DNA of 33,837 nucleotides from Rhodobacteraceae bacterium UBA1943 (GTDB taxonomy: Bacteria; Pseudomonadota; Alphaproteobacteria; Rhodobacterales; Rhodobacteraceae), in assembly GCA_002336845.1 (NCBI GenBank), contig DDEX01000093.1, forward strand, positions 16,662 to 50,498, in the 5' to 3' direction. The notes beneath the pieces were generated by a model that was not told the origin of the DNA, searched no databases, and saw only the letters and a program-made list of their open reading frames with translations. Positions 15,362 through 24,638 of this stretch are shown piece by piece. Both the position numbers and the translations under genes were made by a program. Numbering within the stretch: the first letter of the stretch is position 1; each line of letters opens with the position of its first letter.

Positions 15362-15855
15362 AAATTTTGCTACTTATGGCGGTATTGGTGGCCCCCTTCG
15401 CTGCCCATGCAGGGGTTACCGCCGACGACATCATGACCGAAGCCAAGGCCGATTGCACAAGTTTCGACAATGGCACGGTGACGGCTGCGCCCGATGCGGT
15501 GACCCAGGTTGACCTGACCGGAGACGGCACGCCAGAAACTGTTGTAGATTGGGGCAAGCTGTCCTGTTCCACCATGGCAAGTGCCTGGGGCGGCACCGGG
15601 GGCAGCATGATTTCGGTTCTGATCGGCGACACGCGGTCGGACTATATGGCGCTGGGCTGGAAAGTGGTCGATTTCGGCGGGCCGGTCCTGTTGTTGCAGG
15701 TGCATGGCGCGGAATGTGGTGGCACCGGATCGGACCCTTGTGTGGATGCCGAGGTGTGGAACGGGCAGGCCATGCTGTCGGTCCGCGCCGTGGGCGGCGA
15801 TGAAGACAGCCAGCCAGTGCAGGAAGATGCCCCTGCCGCGGATTCAGATCCCTGA
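15358..15855 (+). CDS. Secreted protein of unknown function
   Basis: 165 aa with a clear signal peptide (MKILLLMAVLVAPFAAHA, cleavage after residue 18). The mature part has four cysteines (in ADCTSF, LSCST, AECGG and DPCVD) and a stretch VTQVDLTGDGTPETVVDWG that looks like an FG-GAP/calcium-loop type repeat. An acidic tail ends it. It overlaps plsY by ATGA. I recognise no family with confidence; the location would be periplasmic. Confidence 0.8.
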   Translation: MKILLLMAVLVAPFAAHAGVTADDIMTEAKADCTSFDNGTVTAAPDAVTQVDLTGDGTPETVVDWGKLSCSTMASAWGGTGGSMISVLIGDTRSDYMALGWKVVDFGGPVLLLQVHGAECGGTGSDPCVDAEVWNGQAMLSVRAVGGDEDSQPVQEDAPAADSDP

Positions 15856-15907
15856 CGTTCGGCCGGCGACGTTCGGCAGGGGGCTGAGCGTCGGTTTCGG
15901 AAGCGGG

Positions 15908-15929
15908 GCCTCCCCATAAATGGGGAGGC
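15908..15929. terminator. Inverted repeat between convergent genes
   Basis: A perfect 9-bp stem (GCCTCCCCA, 15908-15916, with TGGGGAGGC, 15921-15929) and a TAAA loop. No T tract follows on either strand. It sits between the stop of the secreted protein and the stop of gshA, so it may serve as a two-way terminator. Confidence 0.55.
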
Positions 15930-15937
15930 GGGGCGAG

Positions 15938-17284
15938 TTACAGGCTCGCGGCGGCGTAGATCGGCTCCAGCGATTTCCCCCAGGCGCCGTTATACAGGTC
16001 AAGCCAGCGGTCGGCTTGGGTCTTGCCGGTGGCAAGGCTGTCCATCAGCGGTGCGAGGTGGCGCTCTTCTCCCATGCCGCGCGCGGCAAGGCCCGCGTGC
16101 GACAGGCCCACGGTGGCGCGGGCAAGGTCGATCAGCTTGACGCCATTCGCCTCTCCGGCCAGCGCAGAGACCGAGGCGGCAACCCGCAGTCCCTCGCGCG
16201 TTTCGGCATCAAAGCCCTTTACCAGATCCCAGGCGGCATCCAGCGCCGCACTGTCATACATCAGCCCCACCCAAAAGGCGGGCAGCGCCACGATATGGGC
16301 AAAATCGCCGCAATCGGCGCCGCGCATTTCGATGTATTTCTTCACCCGCGCCTCGGGGAAGACGGTGGTCATATGGTCGGCCCAGTCTGACAAGGTGGGC
16401 TTTTCGCCGGGCAGGGCGGGCAACTGTCCCTTCAGGAAATCGCGGAAACTTTGCCCGAGTGCATTGATGTACTTGCCGTCGCGATAGACGAAATACATCG
16501 GCACATCCAACACCCAATCGACATAGGCCTGAAAGCCCATGCCCTGATCAAAGGCAAAGGGCAGCATTCCGGTGCGGCTGGCATCCAGATCGCGCCAGAT
16601 GCGGCTGCGCCAACTGCGGTGGCCATTGGGCTTGGCGTCAAAGAACGGGCTGGAGGCGAACAGCGCCGTCGCCACCGGCTGCAAGGCCAGCGCCACGCGC
16701 AGCTTTTTCACCATGTCGGCCTCGCTGGAATAGTCGAGGTTCACCTGCACGGTCGAGGTGCGATACATCATCTGTGTGCCATGGGTGCCGACGCGGCCCA
16801 TATAGTCGGTCATCAGGCGGTAACGGCCCTTTGGCATCACGGGCATCTGATCGTGATGCCACTCGGGGGCCGCGCCCAGGCCCATGAAACGGATGCCAAG
16901 CGGGGTGGCGATGCTTGCCACCTCGTCCAGATGCTGGCGCAGCTCTGCCTCGGTCTCGTGCACCGTCACGAGCGGTGCGCCGGACAGCTCGAACTGTCCG
17001 CCGGGTTCAAGGCTGATGTTGGCCAGACCGCGGGTCAGCCCGATGATATTGTCGCCCTCACGCACGGGCGACCAGCCGAAATTCTGCTCAAGCCCTTGGA
17101 AAATAGCGGAAATGGAACGGTCTCCGCCATAGGGCAGCGGGGCATGGCTGCCTTCCAGCCAGCCGAATTTCTCGTGTTCGGTGCCAAGACGCCACTCGTC
17201 CTTGGGTTTGCAACCCGACTCCATATAAGCCGCAAGCTGCGAAAAGTCCTCGATCAGGCCGCCGCCAGACTGGGGAATCGACAT
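15938..17284 (-). CDS. gshA: Glutamate-cysteine ligase (plant/alphaproteobacterial type)
   Basis: A 448-aa ATP-dependent enzyme that makes gamma-glutamylcysteine, the first step of glutathione synthesis. Family stretches include WRLGTEHEKFGW near residue 31, YGGDRSISAIFQGL, GQFELSGAPL, YRLMTDYMGRVGTHG and MYRTSTVQVNLDYSSE. The length fits the class found in plants and alphaproteobacteria (GCS2 family). I chose the ATG at 17284 (MSIPQSGG) because CGAGG lies about 9 bases upstream. It follows rsmE and a membrane protein on the same strand. Confidence 0.95.
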   Translation of the reverse strand: MSIPQSGGGLIEDFSQLAAYMESGCKPKDEWRLGTEHEKFGWLEGSHAPLPYGGDRSISAIFQGLEQNFGWSPVREGDNIIGLTRGLANISLEPGGQFELSGAPLVTVHETEAELRQHLDEVASIATPLGIRFMGLGAAPEWHHDQMPVMPKGRYRLMTDYMGRVGTHGTQMMYRTSTVQVNLDYSSEADMVKKLRVALALQPVATALFASSPFFDAKPNGHRSWRSRIWRDLDASRTGMLPFAFDQGMGFQAYVDWVLDVPMYFVYRDGKYINALGQSFRDFLKGQLPALPGEKPTLSDWADHMTTVFPEARVKKYIEMRGADCGDFAHIVALPAFWVGLMYDSAALDAAWDLVKGFDAETREGLRVAASVSALAGEANGVKLIDLARATVGLSHAGLAARGMGEERHLAPLMDSLATGKTQADRWLDLYNGAWGKSLEPIYAAASL

Positions 17285-17368
17285 GATGGGAAACCTCGTG
17301 CTTGGGAGAGTTATGGGCGCACATGGGTGTCTTGTCAGGGCGCACAAGTCAAGGGCACCCGCGACAGG

Positions 17369-17920
17369 CTAGTTTCGGGCGATGACCGCGCCACCGGGCC
17401 TGCGCCAGACCATACGCATTCCTGCCAGACCGTCGGGCACTGGCATCCGGCTGCCACTGCCCGGCTCTGGCCCGAGGGCCGCGACCAGATCGGCGGTGTC
17501 CATTCCCGGCAGACTGGCAAAGGCATCGAACAATCGGTCGGCCCCGGCGGCATCGACCGGCACCAGTATGGCCTGTCCGTCTGCCTGCTTTAGCCGCCAC
17601 AGCCGCCTGCCGCGCAGGGTGATCAGTTTGATTTCAACCAGCTCTGGCAAGCTGACAAAGCCGCCGATCTCGGGGCCAAGATAGGAAATCTGGCCCTCAT
17701 CCACCTCGACCACACCGGGCGCGCCAACCTCCTGGCCGAACCGCAGCCGCCGCCACGCGTTCAGGCCAAGGCCCGCACCCAGCGCGACAACGCCCGCCCC
17801 GGCCGGAATAAGGATCAGCCCGCCCAGCCGGATGAACCACAGCCCAATCGCGGCAATGACCGCCGCCGCGATCACCTCGCGCCAGCGGGAAAGGGCGGCA
17901 CGCATCGCGGGGCGGATCAT
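17369..17920 (-). CDS. Membrane protein of unknown function
   Basis: 183 aa. Two hydrophobic segments near the N-terminus (about residues 17-32 and 34-54) are followed by a soluble C-terminal region with a PH-like or beta-rich look (VVEVDEGQISYLGPEIGGFVSL). The ATG at 17920 overlaps the rsmE stop (ATGA), and GGGAG lies upstream. The operon order rsmE, this gene, gshA is the main context. No family recognised. Confidence 0.82.
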   Translation of the reverse strand: MIRPAMRAALSRWREVIAAAVIAAIGLWFIRLGGLILIPAGAGVVALGAGLGLNAWRRLRFGQEVGAPGVVEVDEGQISYLGPEIGGFVSLPELVEIKLITLRGRRLWRLKQADGQAILVPVDAAGADRLFDAFASLPGMDTADLVAALGPEPGSGSRMPVPDGLAGMRMVWRRPGGAVIARN

Positions 17921-18642
17921 TTCCAGTCTCCCAGATGCGCCTGCCACAGTGTGATGGCGGCCACGGCGGCGGTTTCGGCCCGAAGAATGCGCGGTCCCAG
18001 CGAGACCGGGGTGACTTGCGGGACCTTTGTCAGCCTGCCGCGCTCTTCTTCGGTAAAGCCGCCTTCGGGGCCGATCAGAATTGCCCAGGGGCCGGGGGGC
18101 AGGCCCGCAAAGGCGGCGGCGGTGCCTACCAGCCCCTCATCCGCCCACAGGATGCGGCGGTCTGCGGGCCAGGCAGCCAGAAGGCGGTCCAACGGTTGCG
18201 CCTCGATCACCTCGGGCACGATGTTCGCGCCGCATTGTTCGGCCGCCTCGATGGCATGGGCGCGCATCTTGTCGGCGCGCGTGCGCTCTCCTTGCGTGCG
18301 GCGGGTCAGCACCGGCAGGATGCGCGCAACGCCCAGTTCTACGGCCTTTTCGACGATAAAATCGGTGCGGGCTTTCTTGACGGGTGCAAACAACAGCCAC
18401 AGGTCCGGTGGCAGGCGCAGCGGGGCCACCTGCACCTCGGCCCGCAGGATCCCCGCGCGCTTGCCCGCCTGTTCAACCCGCGCCAGCCACTCGCCATCCT
18501 GCCCGTTGAACAGCGCCACGGGGGCACCGGGCGTCAGCCGCATGACGTTGAACAGATAGTTGGCCTGGCCTTCGCCGACCGCCACCGCTTGCCCCGCCGC
18601 CAGCGGCTGATCTACATAAAGCCTGATCTTCGCCTGTTCCAT
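17917..18642 (-). CDS. rsmE: 16S rRNA (uracil-1498-N3)-methyltransferase RsmE
   Basis: 241 aa of the SPOUT-fold RsmE family, which methylates U1498 of 16S rRNA using S-adenosylmethionine. The N-terminal PUA-like region contains ANYLFNVMRLTPGAPVALFNG. The C-terminal SPOUT domain has KARTDFIVEKAVELGVARILP, the GPEGGFTEEE motif (knot loop) and LGPRILRAETAAVAAI. Start at 18642. It is divergent from ubiA, with only 12 bases between the two start codons if both are as given. The stop overlaps the membrane protein gene downstream. Confidence 0.95.
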   Translation of the reverse strand: MEQAKIRLYVDQPLAAGQAVAVGEGQANYLFNVMRLTPGAPVALFNGQDGEWLARVEQAGKRAGILRAEVQVAPLRLPPDLWLLFAPVKKARTDFIVEKAVELGVARILPVLTRRTQGERTRADKMRAHAIEAAEQCGANIVPEVIEAQPLDRLLAAWPADRRILWADEGLVGTAAAFAGLPPGPWAILIGPEGGFTEEERGRLTKVPQVTPVSLGPRILRAETAAVAAITLWQAHLGDWK

Positions 18643-18654
18643 GAAAGCCAAGCT

Positions 18655-19620
18655 ATGTCCGCACCGCACGAATTGCCAGAGGCCGACATGCGCGTGACCG
18701 ATGCCCCCCGCGACAACTGGGTGGATCGCTATGCCCCCATGGCGATGCGCCCCTATCTGCGCCTGTCGCGGGCCGACCGGCCGATCGGCACCTGGCTGCT
18801 GCTCATTCCCTGCCTGTGGGGCATCGCACTGGCCGCCATGGCCGACGGGTTCCGGCTTTGGGATCTGTGGCTGGCGGTGTCTTGTGCCATCGGGGCGTTC
18901 GTGATGCGCGGGGCAGGCTGCACCTGGAATGACATCACAGACCGCAAGATCGACGCGCAGGTTGCGCGCACAAGGTCGCGGCCCATTCCGTCGGGTCAGG
19001 TCAGCGTGCGCGGGGCACTGGTCTGGATGGTTGTGCAGGCGGTGATCGGGGCCGCGATCCTGCTAAGCTATAATCGCGCGGCCATTCTGCTGGGGGTGCT
19101 GTCGCTGCTGCCGGTGGCGGTCTATCCCTTTGCCAAGCGGTTCACCTGGTGGCCCCAGGCGTTTCTGGGCATTGCGTTCAACTGGGGGGCGCTGCTGGCC
19201 TATGCCGCCCATGCGGGCGAGCTGCGGCTGCCCGCGCTGCTGCTTTATGCCTGCGGGATCGTCTGGACGCTGTATTACGACACGATCTATGCCCATCAGG
19301 ACAAAGAGGATGACGCGCTGATCGGGGTGAAATCGACTGCGCGGCTGTTTGCGGAAAACTCTCGCCAATGGCTGTTTGCCTTTCTGATGCTTGGCGTTCT
19401 GTTGATGGCGGGTGCCGTGATTGCCGCAGCCTTGCCGACCGGGCAGATCTTGCCGTTGTTTCTTGGGCTTGCAGGGGCCTGGGCGATGGGGTGGCACATG
19501 GTCTGGCAGATGCGCGGACTGAACCTGGATGATCCTGCCACCTGTATGCGGACCTTTCGGTCCAACCGCGATGCGGGTCTGATTGCTGCGCTGTTTCTTG
19601 CCGCAGGGGCGATGGTTTGA
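18655..19620 (+). CDS. ubiA: 4-hydroxybenzoate polyprenyltransferase UbiA
   Basis: A 321-aa integral membrane prenyltransferase that attaches the polyprenyl chain to 4-hydroxybenzoate in ubiquinone synthesis. It has the two Asp-rich motifs: NDITDRKID (first, substrate and Mg binding) and YDTIYAHQDKEDD (second). RADRPIGTWLLLIPCLWG near the start is family-typical. Start is given at 18655; ATG at 18688 has a better ribosome site (AGAGG, 5 bases upstream) and would widen the gap to rsmE. Both are in frame, giving 321 or 310 aa. Confidence 0.95.
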   Translation: MSAPHELPEADMRVTDAPRDNWVDRYAPMAMRPYLRLSRADRPIGTWLLLIPCLWGIALAAMADGFRLWDLWLAVSCAIGAFVMRGAGCTWNDITDRKIDAQVARTRSRPIPSGQVSVRGALVWMVVQAVIGAAILLSYNRAAILLGVLSLLPVAVYPFAKRFTWWPQAFLGIAFNWGALLAYAAHAGELRLPALLLYACGIVWTLYYDTIYAHQDKEDDALIGVKSTARLFAENSRQWLFAFLMLGVLLMAGAVIAAALPTGQILPLFLGLAGAWAMGWHMVWQMRGLNLDDPATCMRTFRSNRDAGLIAALFLAAGAMV

Positions 19621-19691
19621 TTGATCGTTGCCCGCCCGCGCCTTAAGCAGTCCGGGCTGCCTGTCCTGTCGATTCCCAAGCGAATGCGCCC

Positions 19692-21674
19692 TTGATCAAA
19701 CTGCCCTCTCTTCGCGTGTCGCAGACGCTCCTTGCCTGGGCGGCCTTTGTCGCCGCCGGTCTTTTGTTTCTGCTGGTCGCAAGCATCGCCTCGCTGGTGG
19801 TCGAACGTATTTCCGGTTCAGCGGTGCGCAGCAGGTTGCTGAACGAGGGGATCACCTGGGTCGAGGTGCACGCCGAGGGCTTGCAGATCCAGCTTTATGG
19901 CACCGCCCCGAACGAGGCGCAGCGGTTCCATGTGGTGAAGCTGACCGGCGACATGGTGGATAACTCGCGCATCCGCGACCGGATGGAGGTGGCGCCGCCC
20001 AAGGCATTCGAACCGCCGAAATTCTCGCTGGAGATGCTGCGCAACGATGACGGTATCCAACTGATCGGGCTTTTGCCCGACGCCGGGCAGCGTGACGATC
20101 TGCTGGCCAAGGCGCAGGCATTGCAGGCCGGCACCGAGGTGCAGAACATGATCGAGACCGCCGCCTATCCGGCCCCCGATGGCTGGCAGTCGGCGCTGGA
20201 TTTCGGGGTGGCGGCGCTGACGATGTTGCCGCGCTCCAAGGTTTCGGTGTCGCCCGATGGCGTTGCGGTCACGGCCATTGCCGCCAGCGATGCCGAGCGC
20301 CGTAGTTTTGAGGCGGCACTGGCGGGTGTGCGGCCCGAAGGGTTGCCTGTCACGGTCGAGATTTCGGCACCGCGCCCGGTGATCACGCCCTTTACCCTGC
20401 GCTTTGTAAAGGATTCGGGTGGCACGCGGTTCGATGCCTGTTCTGCCGATACCGACAAGGCCCGCAGCCGGATTGTCGCCGCAGCCCGTGATGCCGGGGT
20501 GACGGGGCGTATTCTTTGCACCGTGGGCCTTGGCGTTCCCACACCGTCCTGGGCCGATGCGGCGGCGGCAGGGATTGCCGCAGTCAATGCGCTGGACGAG
20601 GCGACAATCACCTTCCGCGACGCCGATGTCACGCTCGAGGCGGGCAAGGGCGTGTCGCAGGCCGATTTTGACCGGGTGGTCGGCGATCTGACCGCCACCT
20701 TGCCAGAGGTGTTCTCGCTGGATGCAAAACTGGCAAAGTCAGAGACGCAGCAGCAAGGGCCGGTCGAGTTTACGGCCTCTCTGAACGGAGAAACCGGCCG
20801 GGTCGAATTGCGCGGCCGCCTGATGGACGAGGCGCAGCGCGATGCGGTGGGGGCTTTTGCCACATCGTTGTTCGGCACGGGCAAGGTGTATCTGGCCCCC
20901 CGGTTGGATGCTGAAACCCCCGATGGCTGGCCGGTGCGGATTCTGGCGGGTCTTGAGGCGCTGGCGCAGTTGAAGGAAGGCAAGCTGGTGGTTCGGGCCG
21001 ATGCGGTGACGGTTTCGGGCGTCACCGGATCACAGGTGGCCAAGGCGCGTATTTCACAGGTGTTGTCGGACAAGCTGGGGCAGGGCCAGACTTTCCGTGT
21101 TGACGTGCGCTATGACGAGGCGCTGGACCCGATTGCCTCGGTTCCCACACCGCAGGAATGCGCCGAGGACGTGGCCGATGTGCTCAAGCGCCACGAGATC
21201 AAGTTCGCACCACAATCTTCCGAGATCGAGGGCGCGTCGAATGCCGCGATCGAGGCGCTGGCCGATGTGCTGAAACGCTGCCCCGGTGCGCGGATGGAGA
21301 TTCAGGGCCACACTGACTCGCAGGGTTCGGACGGGGGGAACCTGTCGCTGTCGCAGGCACGCGCCGAGGCGGTTCTGCTGGCGCTTCAGGGCCGGCAGGT
21401 CGATGTGTCCGGCATGACGGCCAAGGGCTATGGCGAAACCCAACCCATTGCCGACAATGCCAGCGAGGAGGGCCGCGAGGTCAACCGGCGCATCGAATTC
21501 GTGCTGGCGGGGACGCAAAAGGTGGCAACTTCACCGCAGGCCGGCAAGGATGGCGATGGGGCCGCCGTCGTGTCGCCTGATGCCTCGCCGGCGGCTGCGG
21601 AAGACGATTCCCCCTCGCTTGCACCGAAAAAGATCACCGTCCGCCCCAAACCGCGCCCCGACAAGCAGGGCTGA
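19692..21674 (+). CDS. OmpA-domain envelope protein with N-terminal membrane anchor
   Basis: 660 aa. One hydrophobic helix (about residues 12-35) is followed by a long periplasmic region with repeated BON-like units, each with a pattern such as LNGETGRVELRGRLMDEAQR. The C-terminal OmpA-type peptidoglycan-binding domain lies at about residues 497-610 (IQGHTDSQGSDGGNLSLSQARA and NRRIEF). A Pro/Lys-rich tail ends it. The protein would anchor to both inner membrane and cell wall. I place the start at TTG 19692; no ATG fits in frame, and no strong ribosome site is seen, so the start is unsure. A 109-aa membrane protein follows closely. Confidence 0.88.
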   Translation: MIKLPSLRVSQTLLAWAAFVAAGLLFLLVASIASLVVERISGSAVRSRLLNEGITWVEVHAEGLQIQLYGTAPNEAQRFHVVKLTGDMVDNSRIRDRMEVAPPKAFEPPKFSLEMLRNDDGIQLIGLLPDAGQRDDLLAKAQALQAGTEVQNMIETAAYPAPDGWQSALDFGVAALTMLPRSKVSVSPDGVAVTAIAASDAERRSFEAALAGVRPEGLPVTVEISAPRPVITPFTLRFVKDSGGTRFDACSADTDKARSRIVAAARDAGVTGRILCTVGLGVPTPSWADAAAAGIAAVNALDEATITFRDADVTLEAGKGVSQADFDRVVGDLTATLPEVFSLDAKLAKSETQQQGPVEFTASLNGETGRVELRGRLMDEAQRDAVGAFATSLFGTGKVYLAPRLDAETPDGWPVRILAGLEALAQLKEGKLVVRADAVTVSGVTGSQVAKARISQVLSDKLGQGQTFRVDVRYDEALDPIASVPTPQECAEDVADVLKRHEIKFAPQSSEIEGASNAAIEALADVLKRCPGARMEIQGHTDSQGSDGGNLSLSQARAEAVLLALQGRQVDVSGMTAKGYGETQPIADNASEEGREVNRRIEFVLAGTQKVATSPQAGKDGDGAAVVSPDASPAAAEDDSPSLAPKKITVRPKPRPDKQG

Positions 21675-21687
21675 CAGGAAAGACCCG

Positions 21688-22017
21688 ATGAACCGCATCG
21701 AATTCATCTTTTCAACCGCCATCGTGCTGCTTTTGGCTTTTGCGCTGGGCTGGTTCACCTATTGGCTGCTGCACCGCTTTACCCGCGTGGCTGGCGGCGA
21801 CATGGGCGAGATGGACAGGCTGGCCCAGTCGCTGCACGAGGCCGAAGAGGTGCGTGATCAGGCGCTGGTCTATATGGAAAGCCGTGAGGCGGAATTGCTG
21901 AACCAGATCGCCCAGACCGAGGCAGAACTGCGCGCCGCGATGGAGGGCTTGCGCGATGCCCGGCTGGAGGCCGAGGAGATGCGCGGCTATATCGAACGGA
22001 TGCACGCCAATTCATAG
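21688..22017 (+). CDS. Membrane-anchored coiled-coil protein
   Basis: 109 aa. One membrane helix (about residues 8-28) then a charged coiled coil (about 40-105), rich in Glu and Ala (EAEEVRDQALVYMESREAELL). The ATG lies 13 bases after the OmpA-protein stop, with AGGAAAG upstream, so the two are probably one operon. Function unknown; build recalls small envelope organisers, but no family is recognised. Its stop is followed by the second palindromic repeat. Confidence 0.82.
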   Translation: MNRIEFIFSTAIVLLLAFALGWFTYWLLHRFTRVAGGDMGEMDRLAQSLHEAEEVRDQALVYMESREAELLNQIAQTEAELRAAMEGLRDARLEAEEMRGYIERMHANS

Positions 22018-22034
22018 GAACGGTGCGTGGGAGT

Positions 22035-22098
22035 GGTGCGTGAAATCACGCACCCTACGGGGGGATTTTGTGGGTAGGGTGTGTGCTATGCACGCACC
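22035..22098. repeat. Palindromic intergenic repeat, copy 2
   Basis: Left arm 22035-22058 and right arm 22074-22098 match the copy at 9748-9827: the right arms differ at one base in 25 (CTATG against CTTTG) and the left arms at a few. The arms are inverted to each other. The spacer is shorter (15 against 31 bases). It lies 17 bases after the coiled-coil gene and 9 bases before the hydrolase stop, again between convergent genes. Confidence 0.8.
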
Positions 22099-22107
22099 AT
22101 CCACGAG

Positions 22108-22881
22108 CTAAAACCCGTCGAGACAAGCCGCCATCAGCTCCGATTGCGGGTTTTCCAGATCATCTATCACGCTGAAATGGTGGTGCCCCGGCGCGACAGT
22201 CCAGGGACAGGACCAGCATTCCGAAAGCGTTCTGGCCTGCCACAGAAAGGCCGGTCGTTCTTGTCCGCCGACCCAGACATGCGCCTCAACCCCCGGACGC
22301 AACGTCAGACGGGCCGGGCTTTCCGCCGCAACCTCTGCCGCGTCAAGCCGCAGGTTGGCATTCATCTCGGTTGCCATCAGCGGCTCCAGCTCTGCCAGCG
22401 GCGAGATGGGCACCACGCGGGCCAACGGCACCCCCTGATCGGTACAGCCCATCCGCGCCGACAGGTGCCCGCCCGCTGAATGCCCCGCGACCACCACGGG
22501 GCCTGGAACAAGCGCAGCCGCCGCCCGCACGGCCGCTGCCACCTCTTCGGTCATCGCCGAAATCCGTGCCTCTGGGGCAAGTGTGTAGGAGGGCATCGCC
22601 ACCGCCCAACCCCGCGCCAAGGCGCCCGCCGCCAGATGCGACCAGCTTTCGCGGCCAAAGGCCAGCCAATAGCCGCCATGGATGAACACGAACAATCCGC
22701 GCGGGGCGGCCTTGGGCAAGAACAGGTCAAACCTGTGGCGGATCGCCGGGCCATAGGCATGGGAGGAATGGCGTGAACCCATCGCCGTGCGGAAGGCGGC
22801 GGCTTGGCCAGCCCACAGGTCGGGCAGGGCCTCTGACCCCGGAATGAAGGCGCCGTTGGCGTATTCGCGATCCATGTCCAT
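22108..22881 (-). CDS. Alpha/beta hydrolase
   Basis: 257 aa of alpha/beta hydrolase fold. HGGYW (oxyanion region) lies at about residues 69-73, the nucleophile serine is in GHSAGGH (about 138-144), and a C-terminal GHHHFSV gives the catalytic His. The HGGYW motif and length resemble esterase/kynurenine-formamidase-like proteins, but the substrate cannot be named. The start at 22881 has TGGAG about 7 bases upstream. It is divergent from the dehydrogenase gene, with 110 bases between. Confidence 0.85.
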   Translation of the reverse strand: MDMDREYANGAFIPGSEALPDLWAGQAAAFRTAMGSRHSSHAYGPAIRHRFDLFLPKAAPRGLFVFIHGGYWLAFGRESWSHLAAGALARGWAVAMPSYTLAPEARISAMTEEVAAAVRAAAALVPGPVVVAGHSAGGHLSARMGCTDQGVPLARVVPISPLAELEPLMATEMNANLRLDAAEVAAESPARLTLRPGVEAHVWVGGQERPAFLWQARTLSECWSCPWTVAPGHHHFSVIDDLENPQSELMAACLDGF

Positions 22882-22991
22882 GGGATGACTCCAGATTTCA
22901 TCAGGTTTTCAGTCCAGCCTAAAGCCGCCAGCTAGACTTTTTAGCCCTTGTCCTCCATGTCATGTCCATCCCGAAAAGCAAGGAGGGCATG

Positions 22992-24470
22992 ATGCTCGAT
23001 TCCGTGACCAATCTCCGCGATCTGCTGAAAGACCCCTCGCTTCTGGCAACCCAGGCCTATGTGGCAGGGGAATGGGTCGATGCCGCCGATGGTGCCACGT
23101 TCGAGGTGACGAACCCCGCCCGTGGCGATGTGATTGCCCGCGTGCCGAACCTGACCCGCGCCGATGCCGCCCGCGCGATTGGCGCCGCCGCCGTGGCGCA
23201 AAAGGAATGGGCCGCGCGCACCGGCAAGGAACGCGCCGCGATCATGCGGAAATGGTTCGACCTGATGATGGCGAACCAGGACGATCTGGGCGTGATCCTG
23301 TGCGCCGAGATGGGCAAGCCGCTGGCTGAGGCCAAGGGTGAGATCGCCTATGGTGCGTCGTTCATCGAATGGTTCGGCGAAGAGGCCAAGCGTGTCTATG
23401 GCGAAACCATCCCCGGCCATCAGCGCGACAAGCGCATCACGGTGATCAAGCAGCCGATCGGTGTTGTCGCCTCGATCACGCCGTGGAACTTCCCGAATGC
23501 GATGATCACCCGCAAATGCGCCCCGGCGCTGGCGGTGGGCTGTGGTTTCGTGGCCCGCCCTGCGGCGGAAACCCCGCTGTCGGCGCTGGCTCTGGCGGTG
23601 CTGGCCGAGCGCGCCGGTCTGCCCAAGGGCATCTTCTCGGTCATCACATCGGCTCGTGCGTCCGACATCGGCAAGGAGTTCTGCGAGAACCCCATCGTCC
23701 GCAAGCTGACCTTCACCGGCAGCACCGAGGTGGGTCGCATCCTGCTGCGTCAGGCCGCCGAACAGGTGATGAAATGCAGCATGGAGCTGGGCGGCAACGC
23801 GCCCTTCATCGTGTTCGACGACGCCGATCTGGACAAGGCGGTCGAGGGCGCGATGATTTCCAAGTTCCGCAACAACGGGCAGACCTGCGTCTGCGCCAAC
23901 CGCATCTATGTGCAGGCCGGCGTCTATGATGCCTTTGCCGAAAAGCTGAAGACCGCCGTTGCCAAGACCAGCGTGGGCGACGGGCTGAAGGATTCGGTGC
24001 AGTTCGGGCCGCTGATCAACATGGATGCGGTGGAAAAGGTCGAGGAGCATATCGCCGACGCCAAGGCCAAGGGTGCGAAGGTGGTTCTTGGCGGCGCGCG
24101 CCATGATCTGGGCGGCACCTTCTTTCAGCCGACCGTGCTGACCGGCGTGACCGATGCCATGGCGGTGACCAGCGAAGAGACCTTTGGCCCGGTGGCCCCG
24201 CTGTTCAAGTTCGACACCGAAGAGGAAGTGATCGCCAAGGCCAATGACACGATCTTCGGTCTGGCCAGCTATTTCTACGCCCGCGACATCGGCCGCATCA
24301 CCCGGGTGCAAGAGGGGCTGGAATATGGCATGGTCGGTGTGAACACCGGCCTGATTTCCACCGAGGTTGCGCCCTTCGGCGGTGTCAAACAGTCGGGCCT
24401 TGGCCGTGAGGGGAGCCATCACGGCATGGAGGACTATCTGGAGATGAAATACATCTGCCTGTCGGTCTGA
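22992..24470 (+). CDS. gabD: NAD(P)-dependent succinate-semialdehyde dehydrogenase
   Basis: 492 aa of the aldehyde dehydrogenase family, oxidising succinate semialdehyde to succinate in 4-aminobutyrate breakdown. Motifs: TPWNFP (cofactor region), FTGSTEVGR, catalytic Glu in MELGGNAP (E265), catalytic Cys in GQTCVCANR (C299). The second Cys of CVC (C301) matches the redox-switch pair known in GabD. AGGAGG lies 5 bases before the ATG at 22992, which favours this over 22989. A strong terminator follows at once. No gabT is next to it, so it may act alone. Confidence 0.9.
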   Translation: MLDSVTNLRDLLKDPSLLATQAYVAGEWVDAADGATFEVTNPARGDVIARVPNLTRADAARAIGAAAVAQKEWAARTGKERAAIMRKWFDLMMANQDDLGVILCAEMGKPLAEAKGEIAYGASFIEWFGEEAKRVYGETIPGHQRDKRITVIKQPIGVVASITPWNFPNAMITRKCAPALAVGCGFVARPAAETPLSALALAVLAERAGLPKGIFSVITSARASDIGKEFCENPIVRKLTFTGSTEVGRILLRQAAEQVMKCSMELGGNAPFIVFDDADLDKAVEGAMISKFRNNGQTCVCANRIYVQAGVYDAFAEKLKTAVAKTSVGDGLKDSVQFGPLINMDAVEKVEEHIADAKAKGAKVVLGGARHDLGGTFFQPTVLTGVTDAMAVTSEETFGPVAPLFKFDTEEEVIAKANDTIFGLASYFYARDIGRITRVQEGLEYGMVGVNTGLISTEVAPFGGVKQSGLGREGSHHGMEDYLEMKYICLSV

Positions 24471-24486
24471 TCGGGAATATATAGGG

Positions 24487-24513
24487 AAAACGGGGGCTTG
24501 TGCCCCCGTTTTT
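24487..24513 (+). terminator. Rho-independent terminator after the dehydrogenase
   Basis: An 11-bp perfect stem (AAAACGGGGGC, 24487-24497, with GCCCCCGTTTT, 24502-24512) with a TTGT loop and a T-rich end. It lies 16 bases after the stop of the dehydrogenase gene. Confidence 0.92.
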
Positions 24514-24638
24514 CGTTTCTGGCGCCCGGGTTTACGGCTTGATATGCGATAACCAGCCGCCGATTTTGTCTAGCGCCCGCCTTTCGCCCATCTGTTGCCC
24601 ATGGCCCGCTGCCAAGGGCCGCTGCGAAAGGACAAGAT

